From contig JBOEGH010000008.1 of the NCBI GenBank assembly GCA_050633325.1, positions 1-64,000 of the forward strand: a stretch of DNA of 64,000 bases. Reading direction: 5' to 3'. The notes beneath the pieces were generated by a model that had not been told where the DNA came from, searched no databases, and saw nothing but the letters and a program-made list of their open reading frames with translations. Positions 9,488 to 17,838 of the stretch are shown here, one piece after another. Both the position numbers and the translations under genes were made by a program. The stretch's first letter is position 1. Every line of letters starts with the position of its first letter. This DNA is from UBA1672 sp050633325. GTDB taxonomy: Bacteria > Pseudomonadota > Alphaproteobacteria > Micavibrionales > Micavibrionaceae.

Positions 9488-9862
9488 CTACAGAAAATAC
9501 ACGGCTAAAAATGCAAAGAAAAAGCCAACGATATAGACCAATATTGAAAAATAGATCATTCCCCAACTTATCTTTCTTAATATACCGCAGGCGCGTGCCT
9601 TAACTGGATCAATAGGGCATGGCGCATAACGCGCACGCCATTGCATAAATGCAGATAAGCAAAGCATGACCCCGGACACCGTAAAGACAATTGCCTTATA
9701 ATCGGATAAAGACGTAATCCATGGGACATTAGTTACCAGTCCGGCCATCGCCGCCCCCATGCCAATGCTTACTAATAACGCCGGCAATGCACAACATATT
9801 AACGTGCCGACACTGGTAAACAGGCTTAATATAGGCAAGGCTGTTTGCTTATAAATCCCCAT
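9488..9862 (-). CDS. MerT/MerC-like small membrane protein, putative metal transport
   Basis: A 124-residue protein with about four membrane segments. The first carries a vicinal cysteine pair followed by proline (ICCALPALLVSIGMG), as in the metal-binding first helix of MerT-type importers; a loop has two more cysteines (CPIDPVKARACG). I start it at the ATG at 9862 because GAGGTG lies 7 nt upstream; the longer frame to 9895 has no ribosome site. It overlaps the end of the HMA-domain gene by 14 nt, so translation is probably coupled. The pairing with a periplasmic HMA protein mirrors merT-merP. Which metal is moved cannot be read from sequence, and there is no merA or merR here. Confidence 0.6.
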   Translation of the reverse strand: MGIYKQTALPILSLFTSVGTLICCALPALLVSIGMGAAMAGLVTNVPWITSLSDYKAIVFTVSGVMLCLSAFMQWRARYAPCPIDPVKARACGILRKISWGMIYFSILVYIVGFFFAFLAVYFL

Positions 9863-10151
9863 TATTATCACCTCGCAAAATATCAACCAATGCATATCCG
9901 GAGTCAGTTATCATCCGGGTGATAATATCATCATCCAAAGTTTCCCCATCTTTCATAAATACAATGATCTGTTTGGCAGACAAATCCACGTTCAAAGAAT
10001 TAACTGCTGCATTTTTCATGAACACCTTTTCAACGGCTCGTGCGCAAAAATCACAAACCATTCCATTCACCTTTATCGTTACAACTTCACTTGCAAACGC
10101 ATTAGAAGAAAACAAAAAACCAGACAACATTACTAAAATAAATTTTTTCAT
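9849..10151 (-). CDS. Periplasmic heavy-metal-associated (HMA) domain protein, MerP-like
   Basis: A 100-residue protein with a signal peptide (MKKFILVMLSGFLFSSNAFA) followed by one HMA domain. The metal-binding loop is GMVCDFCARAVEK, a CxxC with Phe and Asp inside. This is the build of MerP and of periplasmic copper chaperones. The 3' end overlaps the MerT-like gene, and the outer-membrane-like gene lies 24 nt upstream, so all sit in one leftward operon. It likely binds a soft metal in the periplasm and passes it to the MerT-like protein; that is inference. Confidence 0.8.
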   Translation of the reverse strand: MKKFILVMLSGFLFSSNAFASEVVTIKVNGMVCDFCARAVEKVFMKNAAVNSLNVDLSAKQIIVFMKDGETLDDDIITRMITDSGYALVDILRGDNNGDL

Positions 10152-10175
10152 TATATATTCCTTTTCAATATAGAT

Positions 10176-10823
10176 TTAATACCTAATCACGTAGTTAAAC
10201 AACAAATCACCCTGATTGCTCATGCCGCCTTCAATCAAATGAACGCCCTTAAACAACCTAACCATAGGGGTGAGTGTTAATTGCTCTTTAGCTTCGGGGA
10301 CATGATCAACTTGCACCATCAACCATGTATGTAAATCACCATAATCACCGATATATGGTGCAATACCGACACGACCGGATTGCATATAGAAATTATCTAT
10401 GTCTCCTGCCTCGGTATAACGGTTTTCATAAGACACAAATAACCTTCGGTCTTCCCAATCCGCGGCAACACCTGTAAAAGCCGCAAGATTGCTTTCACTA
10501 TCAAACGCGCCTTCATCGCTGTATGCCACGCCTATCCCTGATTTCAAATAAATGTTCGCCTGCGAGTTAGGATTATTCCATCGCTTGATCAAATTATTCA
10601 TTTGCACGGCTTGAATGGTGTAATTACCACCTCTCCAATACTCCCCCTTATAGCCCAGCGAATATTTCGCTGTTGGGGAGTAATGTAAATGTAAGGAATT
10701 CACATCTCCGTTATTCATCGTCATGGCAGTCAAACCACCGGGATAAGATACAGGCCGCGCCTGCGCATTTTGTGCGGCAACACTCATCGTTGCTATACAT
10801 GTTATAGTCATAAATTTTCGCAT
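10176..10823 (-). CDS. Secreted beta-rich protein, probable outer membrane component of metal operon
   Basis: A 215-residue protein with a signal peptide ending near AQNAQARPVSYPGG. The mature part alternates short hydrophobic and polar runs (LHLHYSPTAKYSLGYKGEYW, NIYLKSGIGVAYS, RLFVSYENRYTE) and ends in an aromatic residue (NYVIRY), which is typical of small outer membrane beta barrels. I cannot name the family. It lies between the Cys-rich secreted protein and the HMA protein on the same strand, with 24 nt to the latter. Confidence 0.65.
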   Translation of the reverse strand: MRKFMTITCIATMSVAAQNAQARPVSYPGGLTAMTMNNGDVNSLHLHYSPTAKYSLGYKGEYWRGGNYTIQAVQMNNLIKRWNNPNSQANIYLKSGIGVAYSDEGAFDSESNLAAFTGVAADWEDRRLFVSYENRYTEAGDIDNFYMQSGRVGIAPYIGDYGDLHTWLMVQVDHVPEAKEQLTLTPMVRLFKGVHLIEGGMSNQGDLLFNYVIRY

Positions 10824-10888
10824 AATAAATCTCCAGATATATGCAATTAGAAAACGCCCGACATATTGTCAGGGCACATTACAAAATA

Positions 10889-11239
10889 TTAGGAGATTAA
10901 AATTGGGGGGCGTAATAAAGGCGATGAATCAACGGAATGTGTCAAATTATCAAATGATACAGGTGGCATGTCTTTTACAAAAACCATAACCGTCTCGTTC
11001 AAATCAAGTGGCATAATATGCGAACTTTGCAGAACGCTTTGACAAAAACAAAACCCCTCACAATGAGAAGAGCCAGACGCGTTTTTGTCAGTTTTCATCA
11101 TTTCATGACAATCCGCCATAGCCACAGCATCGACATTTTGTCCCTGCGCCATCAGGGTGCAAGAAAATGCATATGCGTTAATGCTCGCCGTATTAACGGC
11201 GAAGACAAAGACAAAAATGAATACCGCGAACTTCTTCAT
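10889..11239 (-). CDS. Small secreted Cys/His-rich protein, first gene of putative metal operon
   Basis: 116 residues with a strong signal peptide (to about INAYA). The mature part has metal-ligand-like spacing: CTLMAQG, ADCHEMMK, and SHCEGFCFCQS, six cysteines in all with two nearby histidines and several methionines. It ends RPPILIS. Similar short secreted proteins often head copper or other metal cassettes, though I cannot name this family. It is the first of four leftward genes (ending at 9488) and probably acts in the periplasm. Confidence 0.6.
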   Translation of the reverse strand: MKKFAVFIFVFVFAVNTASINAYAFSCTLMAQGQNVDAVAMADCHEMMKTDKNASGSSHCEGFCFCQSVLQSSHIMPLDLNETVMVFVKDMPPVSFDNLTHSVDSSPLLRPPILIS

Positions 11240-11277
11240 GAATTAATGCTAGCATACTCCACGAAAAACTTCCTTAA

Positions 11278-14200
11278 TTATTTTGCAGTAACAAAATCCA
11301 TTAATCCCGTATAATCAGTTTTACCACTGCCTAAAACCAGCATTTTATCTATAACCTTAATCGTCTTGGGAACGGCAAGTTCAGATATACCATTATCCTT
11401 CGCATAGGCAGATAAATCGGCTTTATCAGCCTTTGCATTCGTGGTGATAAAAATTAATTGCTCTCCCTTACGCGCATCTGGAATAGCAACGACGGCATGA
11501 TCATGATCTGGATAAATTTTAGTAACCATTGTCTCAACACTAGTCAGGGAAACCATCTCTCCGGCTATTTTGGCAAATCTCTTTGCACGTCCTAATATTT
11601 CTACATATCCCTCATCATCGATATTTACAATATCACCTGTATCATACCAACCATCTGCGGGTGGCTGTAATATACCGGGTTTATCGTCCTTATAATAACC
11701 AAGCATAACATTAGGGCCACGAACAAATAATCGGCCGCCCTTATCCACTCCGGGAACGTCTTCAAGTCGATGCTCGATACCCGACAAGATTCTTCCTACC
11801 GTTCCATTTTTCATATGCATTGGTGAATTTAATGTAATTCCCGGTGCTGTTTCAGTTGCTCCATACCCTTCTAAAACACGTACACCGAAACGATTCGAGT
11901 ATAGCTGTCTCGTTTCATCTTTTACCTTTTCTGCCCCTGCAAAAATATAGCGCATACGGTAAAAATCATACGGATCAGCCATTCTTGCATATCCATTTAG
12001 GAACGTGTCGGTTCCAAACATTATGGTCGCATTTGATGAATATACCAGTTCCGGTACAATGCGGTAATGAAGTGGGCTTGGGTATAAGAACGTTCGCACC
12101 CCTGATAACACCGGTAATAAAGTTCCACCAGTCAAACCGAAAGAATGAAACATCGGCAAACAATTAAACACAATATCCTGCCCGTTGAAATCAACACGTG
12201 AGGAAAGCTGTACTATGTTACTCATCAAATTATGATGCGATAGGACAACCCCTTTTGGTGTACCTTCGGAACCTGAGGTAAATAAAATTACCGCCTTATC
12301 ATCGGGCTTAATATCTTGCCTGCGGTGTATATATCCGGCCATACGATTTGCATATAACGCACGCAATTTATCAATCGGCGTTATGCTTTCCTTCACATCT
12401 TCAAGATAAACAATCTTCACTTTTTCTGTCATAGCTTCGATTAGGTCCTCTAATCGACCCATTTCTATAAACTTGCGCGAAGTAAGAACCGTTTTAACTT
12501 GCGCAGATTTACATGCCGATAATATTGCCTTCTCCCCTGCGGAAAAGTTAAGCATCGCAGGAACACGCCCAAAAGCCTGTAGACCAAAAAACGTAACCAA
12601 AGCAGCACAAGAATTAGGCAACATAACCCCAACATTCTCACCACTGCTTGTCATACCCGAAACTTTACGTCCCATCACAACAGAGCCACGAGTAAGCGTT
12701 TTAAACTTCATTGGCTTACGTTCTATATCTTCTGCGACTATCGCATTATCACCGTTAATATGGCGTGCCTTCATCAAAGCATCGAACAAAGTTTGGTGAC
12801 GATCATTTGTCAGGAACATCATATCTTCCATCAAATCATATAATTGTCTTCCTGCGGCACTTCTACGCGCACGGCCTTTGACCTCATCAGGTAATTTAAA
12901 CTCTCTTGGCTCTAAAATAGTCATCGTTATTTTAGGAAATGTACGTAATGGCACTTTACCTTTAAGACGTGAAAATGGTGTATGTTGTACCCCGTCAAGA
13001 CGCACTGGTAACACAACTGCACCTGCCTTATCCGCGATCATGCCCGGACCATCATAGATTTTCATCAACGCGCCGGTTTCGGTTAACCTACCTTCAGGGA
13101 AAATTACACAATGCCTATCTTCTTGAACTTTCCTTATCAAGCCCTTAAGTGAAAAAGGATTGGTCGGATCTAACGGAAATGCGTCGACCATTTTCAAAAA
13201 CGGTCGTACCCAGAACCAATTCGCAACATGAGTATTCACCGCAAACATTGGCCTGCCGGGCAAATATGCCGCAAGTACCGGTGCATCAAGAAAGGACACA
13301 TGGTTACACACAATAACCGCGCGATCACCTGCCTTTTCAACATTCTCTAAACCGCGTACCTCAACTTTATAAAAGAACTTCAAGCCGATTTGCATTATTG
13401 TTTTCAACAAGTAATCAGGCAATAACTGACAAATATAAAAGGCGACAAACATATTCGCCAAGGCAAACACCAAAAACAAACCGGTTACACCAAATCCAAC
13501 TGACAATAATATCGCCGATAAAACTGATGAAGCCACCACAAAAATAGAATTCAAAATCGCGCTACCTGCCAAAATACGCGATCTTATATCCTCTGGCGTA
13601 TCGTGTTGTATGATTGTATTTAAAGGCACAACATACAGACCCGCAAAAACAGCAATAAGAAAAACATCCATCGCGATGCGCACACCACCAAAACTTGACA
13701 TGAATGCCCCCAAAGACATCAAATTATCTGCACCCCCACCATTAAATCCATTACCCGCAAAATATAAATCAATTGAAAATACCGTAATACCCAACGCCGC
13801 CAACGGAACATAAACCGCAGCGACACGTCCGCCTAACAAACGGTTATTCAACAAACCACCCGCGGCGACACCAATTGAGAATAAAGCCATAAACAAAGTA
13901 AAAACATCATTGGTCGCGCCTAAAACATCTTTGGTAAAATTCGGTAGCTGAGACAAAAACATACCGCCCAGAAACCAAAACCATGCCACACCCATGGATG
14001 CTTCGATAACACTACGACGATGAGTAAATAGATGATGTAAAATGTTATAAGTTTCACTGACAATATTATAATTTATTTTAAGGTCAGGGGCACTTGCCGA
14101 CGCTTCTGGAATGTAACGCGAAGAAAAATACCCAAACACTGCAACAACAAGCAATAAGACAGAGATTAAAATCACCCCTCCATTAATTGTTACGAATGCT

Positions 14201-14706
14201 GCACCAACAATAGTTCCAGTTAAAATTGCAAGAAACGTCCCAGTGGCAAGCAATGCATTACCGCCAATTAACTCATCCTCTTTTAGATGCTGAGGTAAAA
14301 TAGAATATTTACTGGGTCCGAAAAATGCTGACTGCGCACCCAATGCAAATAAGGTTACAAAAGATAAAATAACCGATCCGGTTAACAAAGAAACAGCACC
14401 CAATGCAGCAACAGCAATTTCAACTAATTTAACAACACGTATAACCTGATCTTTTTGGTACTTATCCGCGTATTGACCACCCAGCGCCGAAAATAAAATA
14501 AACGGAAGGATAAATATTCCTGTGGCTAATGTAACCAGAACTTTTGTGTCTATACCAACTGCATCCGCACCACTTACTGCGCCATATAGCATTAAAACAA
14601 CAAGAGCATTCTTGAATAAATTATCATGAAAAGCCCCTAAAAACTGGGTGGCAAATAAAGGAAAAAAACGCTTTTCTTTTAACAGGTCAAATTGACTATG
14701 GCTCAT
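11278..14706 (-). CDS. aas: Aas-type fusion: LplT-like MFS, PlsC acyltransferase, acyl-ACP synthetase
   Basis: A 1142-residue three-part protein. Residues 1-410 are a major facilitator transporter like LplT, which flips lysophospholipids inward. Residues 430-640 are a PlsC acyltransferase with NHVSFLD and FPEGRLTETG. Residues 650-1142 are an AMP-binding synthetase with LFTSGSEGTPKGV, GYGATET and WYDTGD. In the family these reacylate lysophosphatidylethanolamine at the inner membrane using activated fatty acid. I use the ATG at 14706, with GAGGA 4 nt before it; a second ATG lies at 14721. Its first ten codons and upstream region occur again at 15766-15880 (see repeat). The enzyme itself looks intact. 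Confidence 0.9.
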   Translation of the reverse strand: MSHSQFDLLKEKRFFPLFATQFLGAFHDNLFKNALVVLMLYGAVSGADAVGIDTKVLVTLATGIFILPFILFSALGGQYADKYQKDQVIRVVKLVEIAVAALGAVSLLTGSVILSFVTLFALGAQSAFFGPSKYSILPQHLKEDELIGGNALLATGTFLAILTGTIVGAAFVTINGGVILISVLLLVVAVFGYFSSRYIPEASASAPDLKINYNIVSETYNILHHLFTHRRSVIEASMGVAWFWFLGGMFLSQLPNFTKDVLGATNDVFTLFMALFSIGVAAGGLLNNRLLGGRVAAVYVPLAALGITVFSIDLYFAGNGFNGGGADNLMSLGAFMSSFGGVRIAMDVFLIAVFAGLYVVPLNTIIQHDTPEDIRSRILAGSAILNSIFVVASSVLSAILLSVGFGVTGLFLVFALANMFVAFYICQLLPDYLLKTIMQIGLKFFYKVEVRGLENVEKAGDRAVIVCNHVSFLDAPVLAAYLPGRPMFAVNTHVANWFWVRPFLKMVDAFPLDPTNPFSLKGLIRKVQEDRHCVIFPEGRLTETGALMKIYDGPGMIADKAGAVVLPVRLDGVQHTPFSRLKGKVPLRTFPKITMTILEPREFKLPDEVKGRARRSAAGRQLYDLMEDMMFLTNDRHQTLFDALMKARHINGDNAIVAEDIERKPMKFKTLTRGSVVMGRKVSGMTSSGENVGVMLPNSCAALVTFFGLQAFGRVPAMLNFSAGEKAILSACKSAQVKTVLTSRKFIEMGRLEDLIEAMTEKVKIVYLEDVKESITPIDKLRALYANRMAGYIHRRQDIKPDDKAVILFTSGSEGTPKGVVLSHHNLMSNIVQLSSRVDFNGQDIVFNCLPMFHSFGLTGGTLLPVLSGVRTFLYPSPLHYRIVPELVYSSNATIMFGTDTFLNGYARMADPYDFYRMRYIFAGAEKVKDETRQLYSNRFGVRVLEGYGATETAPGITLNSPMHMKNGTVGRILSGIEHRLEDVPGVDKGGRLFVRGPNVMLGYYKDDKPGILQPPADGWYDTGDIVNIDDEGYVEILGRAKRFAKIAGEMVSLTSVETMVTKIYPDHDHAVVAIPDARKGEQLIFITTNAKADKADLSAYAKDNGISELAVPKTIKVIDKMLVLGSGKTDYTGLMDFVTAK

Positions 14707-14791
14707 AAAATCCTCATGCATGATATTAAATCATGACGAGCATAACAAAAACAAAATGAAAACACCCTGTTTAATATGTTTTTTATTCTGC
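14677..14791. repeat. 115-bp direct repeat, left copy (aas 5' end and upstream)
   Basis: These 115 bases recur at 15766-15880 with a single difference (C at 14752, T at 15841). This copy holds the first ten codons of aas, its ribosome site and upstream region, plus a 9-base remnant of the FTR1 gene's last codons (14783-14791). The two copies bracket the FkbM gene. They read like the old aas-FTR1 junction, duplicated when the DNA between was inserted. Confidence 0.95.
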
Positions 14792-14830
14792 TGTAATAAA
14801 TAAAACACGCAACGCCTGCGTAGCTAAACC

Positions 14831-15673
14831 TTAACGAAATGCAGGCAGATGCGTTTCAGGCCACGCTAGGACATTTTCATACCTATCCCCTGGTTTAAAA
14901 GGTACAAGCTTAGGATATTCTCGGCTACGTTTAATACCCCAATATGTATACCCCTGGCCAAATAAAGATTCGCGCTGATTTACGGTTTTAAAATCAGTTA
15001 TATTGCTTCCAGCATATTCAAAAACAATTGCAGGACGATTTGCTTTAATAGTATTTTTCAAACCTTCCAAAACAGATTTTTCATGACCTTCAACATCAAT
15101 TTTCATCATACTCGGCACGGCTTTTAGATCATTAGCCACGGCATCCCCACATTTAACTTGTAATTTTGTAGAACTGTCATTTTGAGTAAAATAACCCACG
15201 CCGTAATTACGACCGTCAGGAGGGTTAAAATTTAGTAAAGCATCTTGATTAGATAAACCAAACGGCATAACTTGCACCTGCTTTTGATTGTTACGGGAAA
15301 TATTAGATAAGGCATGTGATCTAATCTTATCCCAAGGCTCAAATCCCACCGCTTGAGACACAAGCGGGGCAACAGTAATGAGGTGCAATCCAGAGTTTGA
15401 ACCTATATCCCAGAAAACAGACTCTTGTCCTTGACTTTGCTGCCACTGTGCAATACTACGCAAAAGTCGGATAGTTGGTGCCTCATGCAAATTATAGCGA
15501 TAAACTTTTTCGTCCAAATGAACACCAGCCTGACCACGATAAGTTTGTCCAAACAGCTGAACATCGAACGTAGATTCTGTTGGTCCATGTAACTTATTGC
15601 CAATTTTTTTTCGTAAGCTTAATGGTAGTGAAGTGTTTCGAGTTATGCATAAAAGAAAACTGTGCAACGACAT
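14831..15673 (-). CDS. FkbM family methyltransferase
   Basis: A 280-residue S-adenosylmethionine-dependent O-methyltransferase of the FkbM type, usually acting on a sugar or polyketide hydroxyl. Motif I is VFWDIGSNSGLHLI (about residue 82), the acidic loop is VGFEPWDK, and the family mark MKIDVEGHEKSVLEGL is near residue 190. I choose the ATG at 15673, with AAAGG 9 nt upstream; another ATG lies at 15697. It sits alone inside a roughly 974-bp insertion bounded by the 115-bp direct repeats, with its own promoter in a perfect inverted repeat. No glycan genes adjoin it, so its substrate is unknown. Confidence 0.9.
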   Translation of the reverse strand: MSLHSFLLCITRNTSLPLSLRKKIGNKLHGPTESTFDVQLFGQTYRGQAGVHLDEKVYRYNLHEAPTIRLLRSIAQWQQSQGQESVFWDIGSNSGLHLITVAPLVSQAVGFEPWDKIRSHALSNISRNNQKQVQVMPFGLSNQDALLNFNPPDGRNYGVGYFTQNDSSTKLQVKCGDAVANDLKAVPSMMKIDVEGHEKSVLEGLKNTIKANRPAIVFEYAGSNITDFKTVNQRESLFGQGYTYWGIKRSREYPKLVPFKPGDRYENVLAWPETHLPAFR

Positions 15674-15718
15674 AAAAACCAACCTTTCATAAAACATGAT
15701 TCTTATAGATTTTCGGCT

Positions 15719-15747
15719 AAACTAAAAGTTAACCTAAAACATGTCAA
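15719..15747 (-). promoter_or_regulatory. Sigma-70-type promoter of the FkbM gene
   Basis: Minus-strand TTGACA (15747-15742), a consensus -35, is followed after 17 nt by TAGTTT (15724-15719). The -35 lies in the loop of the 16-bp inverted repeat at 15724-15768 and the spacer lies within one arm. Confidence 0.6.
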
Positions 15748-15768
15748 ATCTATTTTAGGTTAACTTTT
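15724..15768. repeat. Perfect 16-bp inverted repeat around the FkbM promoter
   Basis: Arms AAAAGTTAACCTAAAA (15724-15739) and its exact complement (15753-15768) are separated by 13 nt. The arms are AT-rich with no T-run suited to a terminator. The placement over the -35 and spacer of the FkbM promoter suggests an operator for a dimeric repressor. The last three bases overlap the right 115-bp repeat. Confidence 0.7.
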
Positions 15769-15880
15769 TAACAGGTCAAATTGACTATGGCTCATAAAAT
15801 CCTCATGCATGATATTAAATCATGACGAGCATAACAAAAATAAAATGAAAACACCCTGTTTAATATGTTTTTTATTCTGC
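15766..15880. repeat. 115-bp direct repeat, right copy (carries aas start remnant and FTR1 end)
   Basis: This copy differs from 14677-14791 at one base. It includes the last codons and stop of the FTR1 gene (15872-15880) and a duplicate aas ribosome site and ATG (15795). That ATG now opens only an 11-codon remnant (MSHSQFDLLKS) which stops inside the inverted repeat. Confidence 0.95.
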
Positions 15881-16723
15881 AGCCACTATGGATGTTTCAG
15901 GTTGTAAAACGGGCTTAGCTTTTGCGCTACCGATTAATTTATATGTAATACCAACCCCAAATAAAACACTGCAGTAAAATACCAGCTCCATACCAGATGG
16001 GCGCGGCGTATAACCAATCAAAACCTTAAGAGTTTCACCGACGAAACCATGACCAGGAATCAACGCAGATGTATCCCATACCTGTGATATAAGTTCCGGC
16101 AGAACACCTGCCGCGACTAAAAAATTTGCACCCTGCGCCGCCATACCGGCAGTCAAAATAATCAACATCCAGCTGGTCACTGTAAATAAATAACGCTTTA
16201 CTGTTTTAAGTAATCCAAAATACAACATCGCACCAACAATTGATCCGCCAACGATACCCATCAAACCACCTAGCATAATTTCATATAATGAATATGCCCC
16301 TGATGCGGACATACCATATGTAAACAAGGCAATCTCCGCCCCTTCACGAAAGGTAGCCAACGCAATAACACCAACCAAAACATAAAGAGACTTTCGACCC
16401 GTTGCTACATCATGTCCAACTTCGCCTAGATGCTTTGCCAGATCACGCCCGTGGCGCTTCATCCAGATCACCGTCCAGCTTAAAAAGCCAACTGCAATAA
16501 ACATAATGCATGCATTAAATATTTCCTGCCCCATTCCCTCAATAGCGTCTGAAATTTTATCAGTAAAGAACGCAATCAAAACAGAGCCAGCAATACCTAT
16601 TGCCAAACCAAGCATAACCATAAGACCACGTTTTGGCAGGCCTTGCGTTGCCGCCATTACAATCCCGATTACAAGGGAAACTTCCAGTATTTCACGAAAG
16701 ACAATTGTTGCAGTTGGGAACAT
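15872..16723 (-). CDS. FTR1-family iron permease (FtrC/EfeU-like)
   Basis: An inner-membrane permease of 283 residues and about seven helices. It has both iron-binding REGxE motifs of the family: REILE near residue 10 and REGAE near residue 146. I start it at the ATG at 16723, preceded by GAAAGG; the reading frame also has a TTG at 16738. It lies 122 nt downstream of the cupredoxin gene on the same strand. With that partner it resembles the FtrB-FtrC core of periplasmic ferrous iron uptake, but FtrA (P19) and the ferredoxin-like FtrD are not adjacent. Its final codons lie in the 115-bp repeat. Confidence 0.88.
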   Translation of the reverse strand: MFPTATIVFREILEVSLVIGIVMAATQGLPKRGLMVMLGLAIGIAGSVLIAFFTDKISDAIEGMGQEIFNACIMFIAVGFLSWTVIWMKRHGRDLAKHLGEVGHDVATGRKSLYVLVGVIALATFREGAEIALFTYGMSASGAYSLYEIMLGGLMGIVGGSIVGAMLYFGLLKTVKRYLFTVTSWMLIILTAGMAAQGANFLVAAGVLPELISQVWDTSALIPGHGFVGETLKVLIGYTPRPSGMELVFYCSVLFGVGITYKLIGSAKAKPVLQPETSIVAAE

Positions 16724-16845
16724 AAGACAACCTTTCAAAAAAGTGTAATCAAAATACTTTATTTTCCAACAAGTCGTAAGGAGCGAAGCATATATTTTAT
16801 ACGTAAGCTGACGAACAACGATGCCAGAAATAAAAGTATGAAGAT

Positions 16846-17571
16846 CTATTTGGCAATAATATAACCGTTCGCCGTATCCATATTAAATTCGCCAAAATAA
16901 TGATATTTACCCGGTTTCAATGGGCCAACAAAAATCGTTGCCGTTTTATTACCACTGATGATTTTTTCACGGTTCATATCATGGCTTTCAAATTCTTCTG
17001 GTGTTGCATCTTGGTTTGAAACACGCAATTTAATTTTCTGACCCGCAGGAACAACCGTTTCTATAGGTGAAAATTTATGATCTTTAATAGTAATCTCATA
17101 AAACTCTTTTTTCACAGGCTCAGCATCAGAGATTTCTGTTCCCTTCTTGATATCACCTGCGGCCGGTTTTAATTTCGCAAACCATTCACGTGTCTGAGCC
17201 TCCTTTTGTTTTTCAGAGGCAAAGTGGATCGCTTGCACAGCTTCATCCAAAATATCCAGCTTTGCAATATCAGCCGCTTTTTCATCACGTAGTCTGTCTA
17301 CTGCCGCTTCTAATGTGTAACTAATTTCATGAATACTCTCTAATTCAAGAAATTCTAATTCACCTTCATTTTTAAGAATTTCACTGATTTCAGATACTTT
17401 TTCTTCCAATGCTTTAAACGCTTGATCTGATGTTGCGATAGACGCCTTATAATGCGCATCGCGTGCTTCTTGGCTCATCGCTTTGGTATCGACCACTGTT
17501 TTTGCCATGGAATAAGATGATACACCTGCACTCAACACAGATATTGTTAAAACTGTAAGAAATTTATTCAT
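16846..17571 (-). CDS. Periplasmic cupredoxin-domain protein, iron uptake partner of FTR1
   Basis: 241 residues: a signal peptide (to about SMAKT), a helical segment of about 120 residues, then a C-terminal cupredoxin domain (about 150-241) with ITIKDHKFSPIETVVPAGQ, FESHDMNREK and GKYHYFGEFNMDTANG. The last strand has the family HYFG turn but not the full Cys-His-Met blue-copper set. It pairs with the FTR1 permease as FtrB or EfeO N-terminal domains do, and probably oxidises or delivers iron in the periplasm. Two Fur-box-like sites lie just upstream, so iron control is likely. The start has GAGGGA upstream. Confidence 0.8.
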   Translation of the reverse strand: MNKFLTVLTISVLSAGVSSYSMAKTVVDTKAMSQEARDAHYKASIATSDQAFKALEEKVSEISEILKNEGELEFLELESIHEISYTLEAAVDRLRDEKAADIAKLDILDEAVQAIHFASEKQKEAQTREWFAKLKPAAGDIKKGTEISDAEPVKKEFYEITIKDHKFSPIETVVPAGQKIKLRVSNQDATPEEFESHDMNREKIISGNKTATIFVGPLKPGKYHYFGEFNMDTANGYIIAK

Positions 17572-17591
17572 GGTGCATATCCCTCATAAAA

Positions 17592-17606
17592 TGAAAATGA
17601 TTATCA
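17592..17606. promoter_or_regulatory. Fur-box-like site 1
   Basis: TGAAAATGATTATCA matches the 7-1-7 Fur consensus TGATAATnATTATCA at 13 of 14 defined positions. It lies 21 nt before the cupredoxin gene start and would cover the region just after its -10 (a TTGCGT with TATTAG 18 nt later on the minus strand). Confidence 0.7.
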
Positions 17607-17643
17607 ACTGCACTAATAGCATGCGGTAAAACTTTAACGCAAG

Positions 17644-17658
17644 TGTGAATCATTATCA
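17644..17658. promoter_or_regulatory. Fur-box-like site 2
   Basis: TGTGAATCATTATCA matches the same 7-1-7 consensus at 12 of 14 defined positions, with one half-site perfect. It lies between the cupredoxin gene and the SRP RNA promoter, just beyond the latter's -35. Confidence 0.5.
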
Positions 17659-17670
17659 CAAACTTAAATC

Positions 17671-17699
17671 TTGCAAAAAATCCCCGTACACACTATAAA
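17671..17699 (+). promoter_or_regulatory. Promoter of the SRP RNA gene
   Basis: TTGCAA (17671-17676), 17 nt, then TATAAA (17694-17699), a strong sigma-70-type promoter placed directly before the RNA. Confidence 0.65.
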
Positions 17700-17701
17700 G
17701 C

Positions 17702-17787
17702 ACTCGGAAAGTTGGTGCGGGCGAACCTCGCTTGTATTCCGGTCAGGTCCGAAAGGAAGCAGCCACCAACGAATTTTTCGGGTCGTA
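17702..17787 (+). ncRNA. ffs: Signal recognition particle RNA (4.5S, small bacterial type)
   Basis: The Ffh-binding core is present: GGTCAGGTCCG, the tetraloop-bearing turn, and GGAAGCAGCC. The flanking strands pair as a long hairpin: GTTGGTG with CACCAAC inside, and ACTCGGAAA (17702-17710) with TTTTCGGGT (17775-17783) outside. With Ffh it targets nascent membrane proteins. The place just ahead of dnaX is usual. The ends are set from the pairing and may be a few bases off. Confidence 0.93.
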
Positions 17788-17838
17788 TTCAACTTTCCAC
17801 TTTTCCTCACGCATGTTGCCTGATTTTCACCTTTCGAA

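Noticed and set aside
12473..12799. Long ORFs antisense to aas
   Set aside because: Shadows of the 1142-codon gene; low-complexity translations without start signals.
14792..15765. Insertion sequence between the 115-bp repeats
   Set aside because: No transposase, no terminal inverted repeats at the edges, and the repeats are too long for a target-site duplication.
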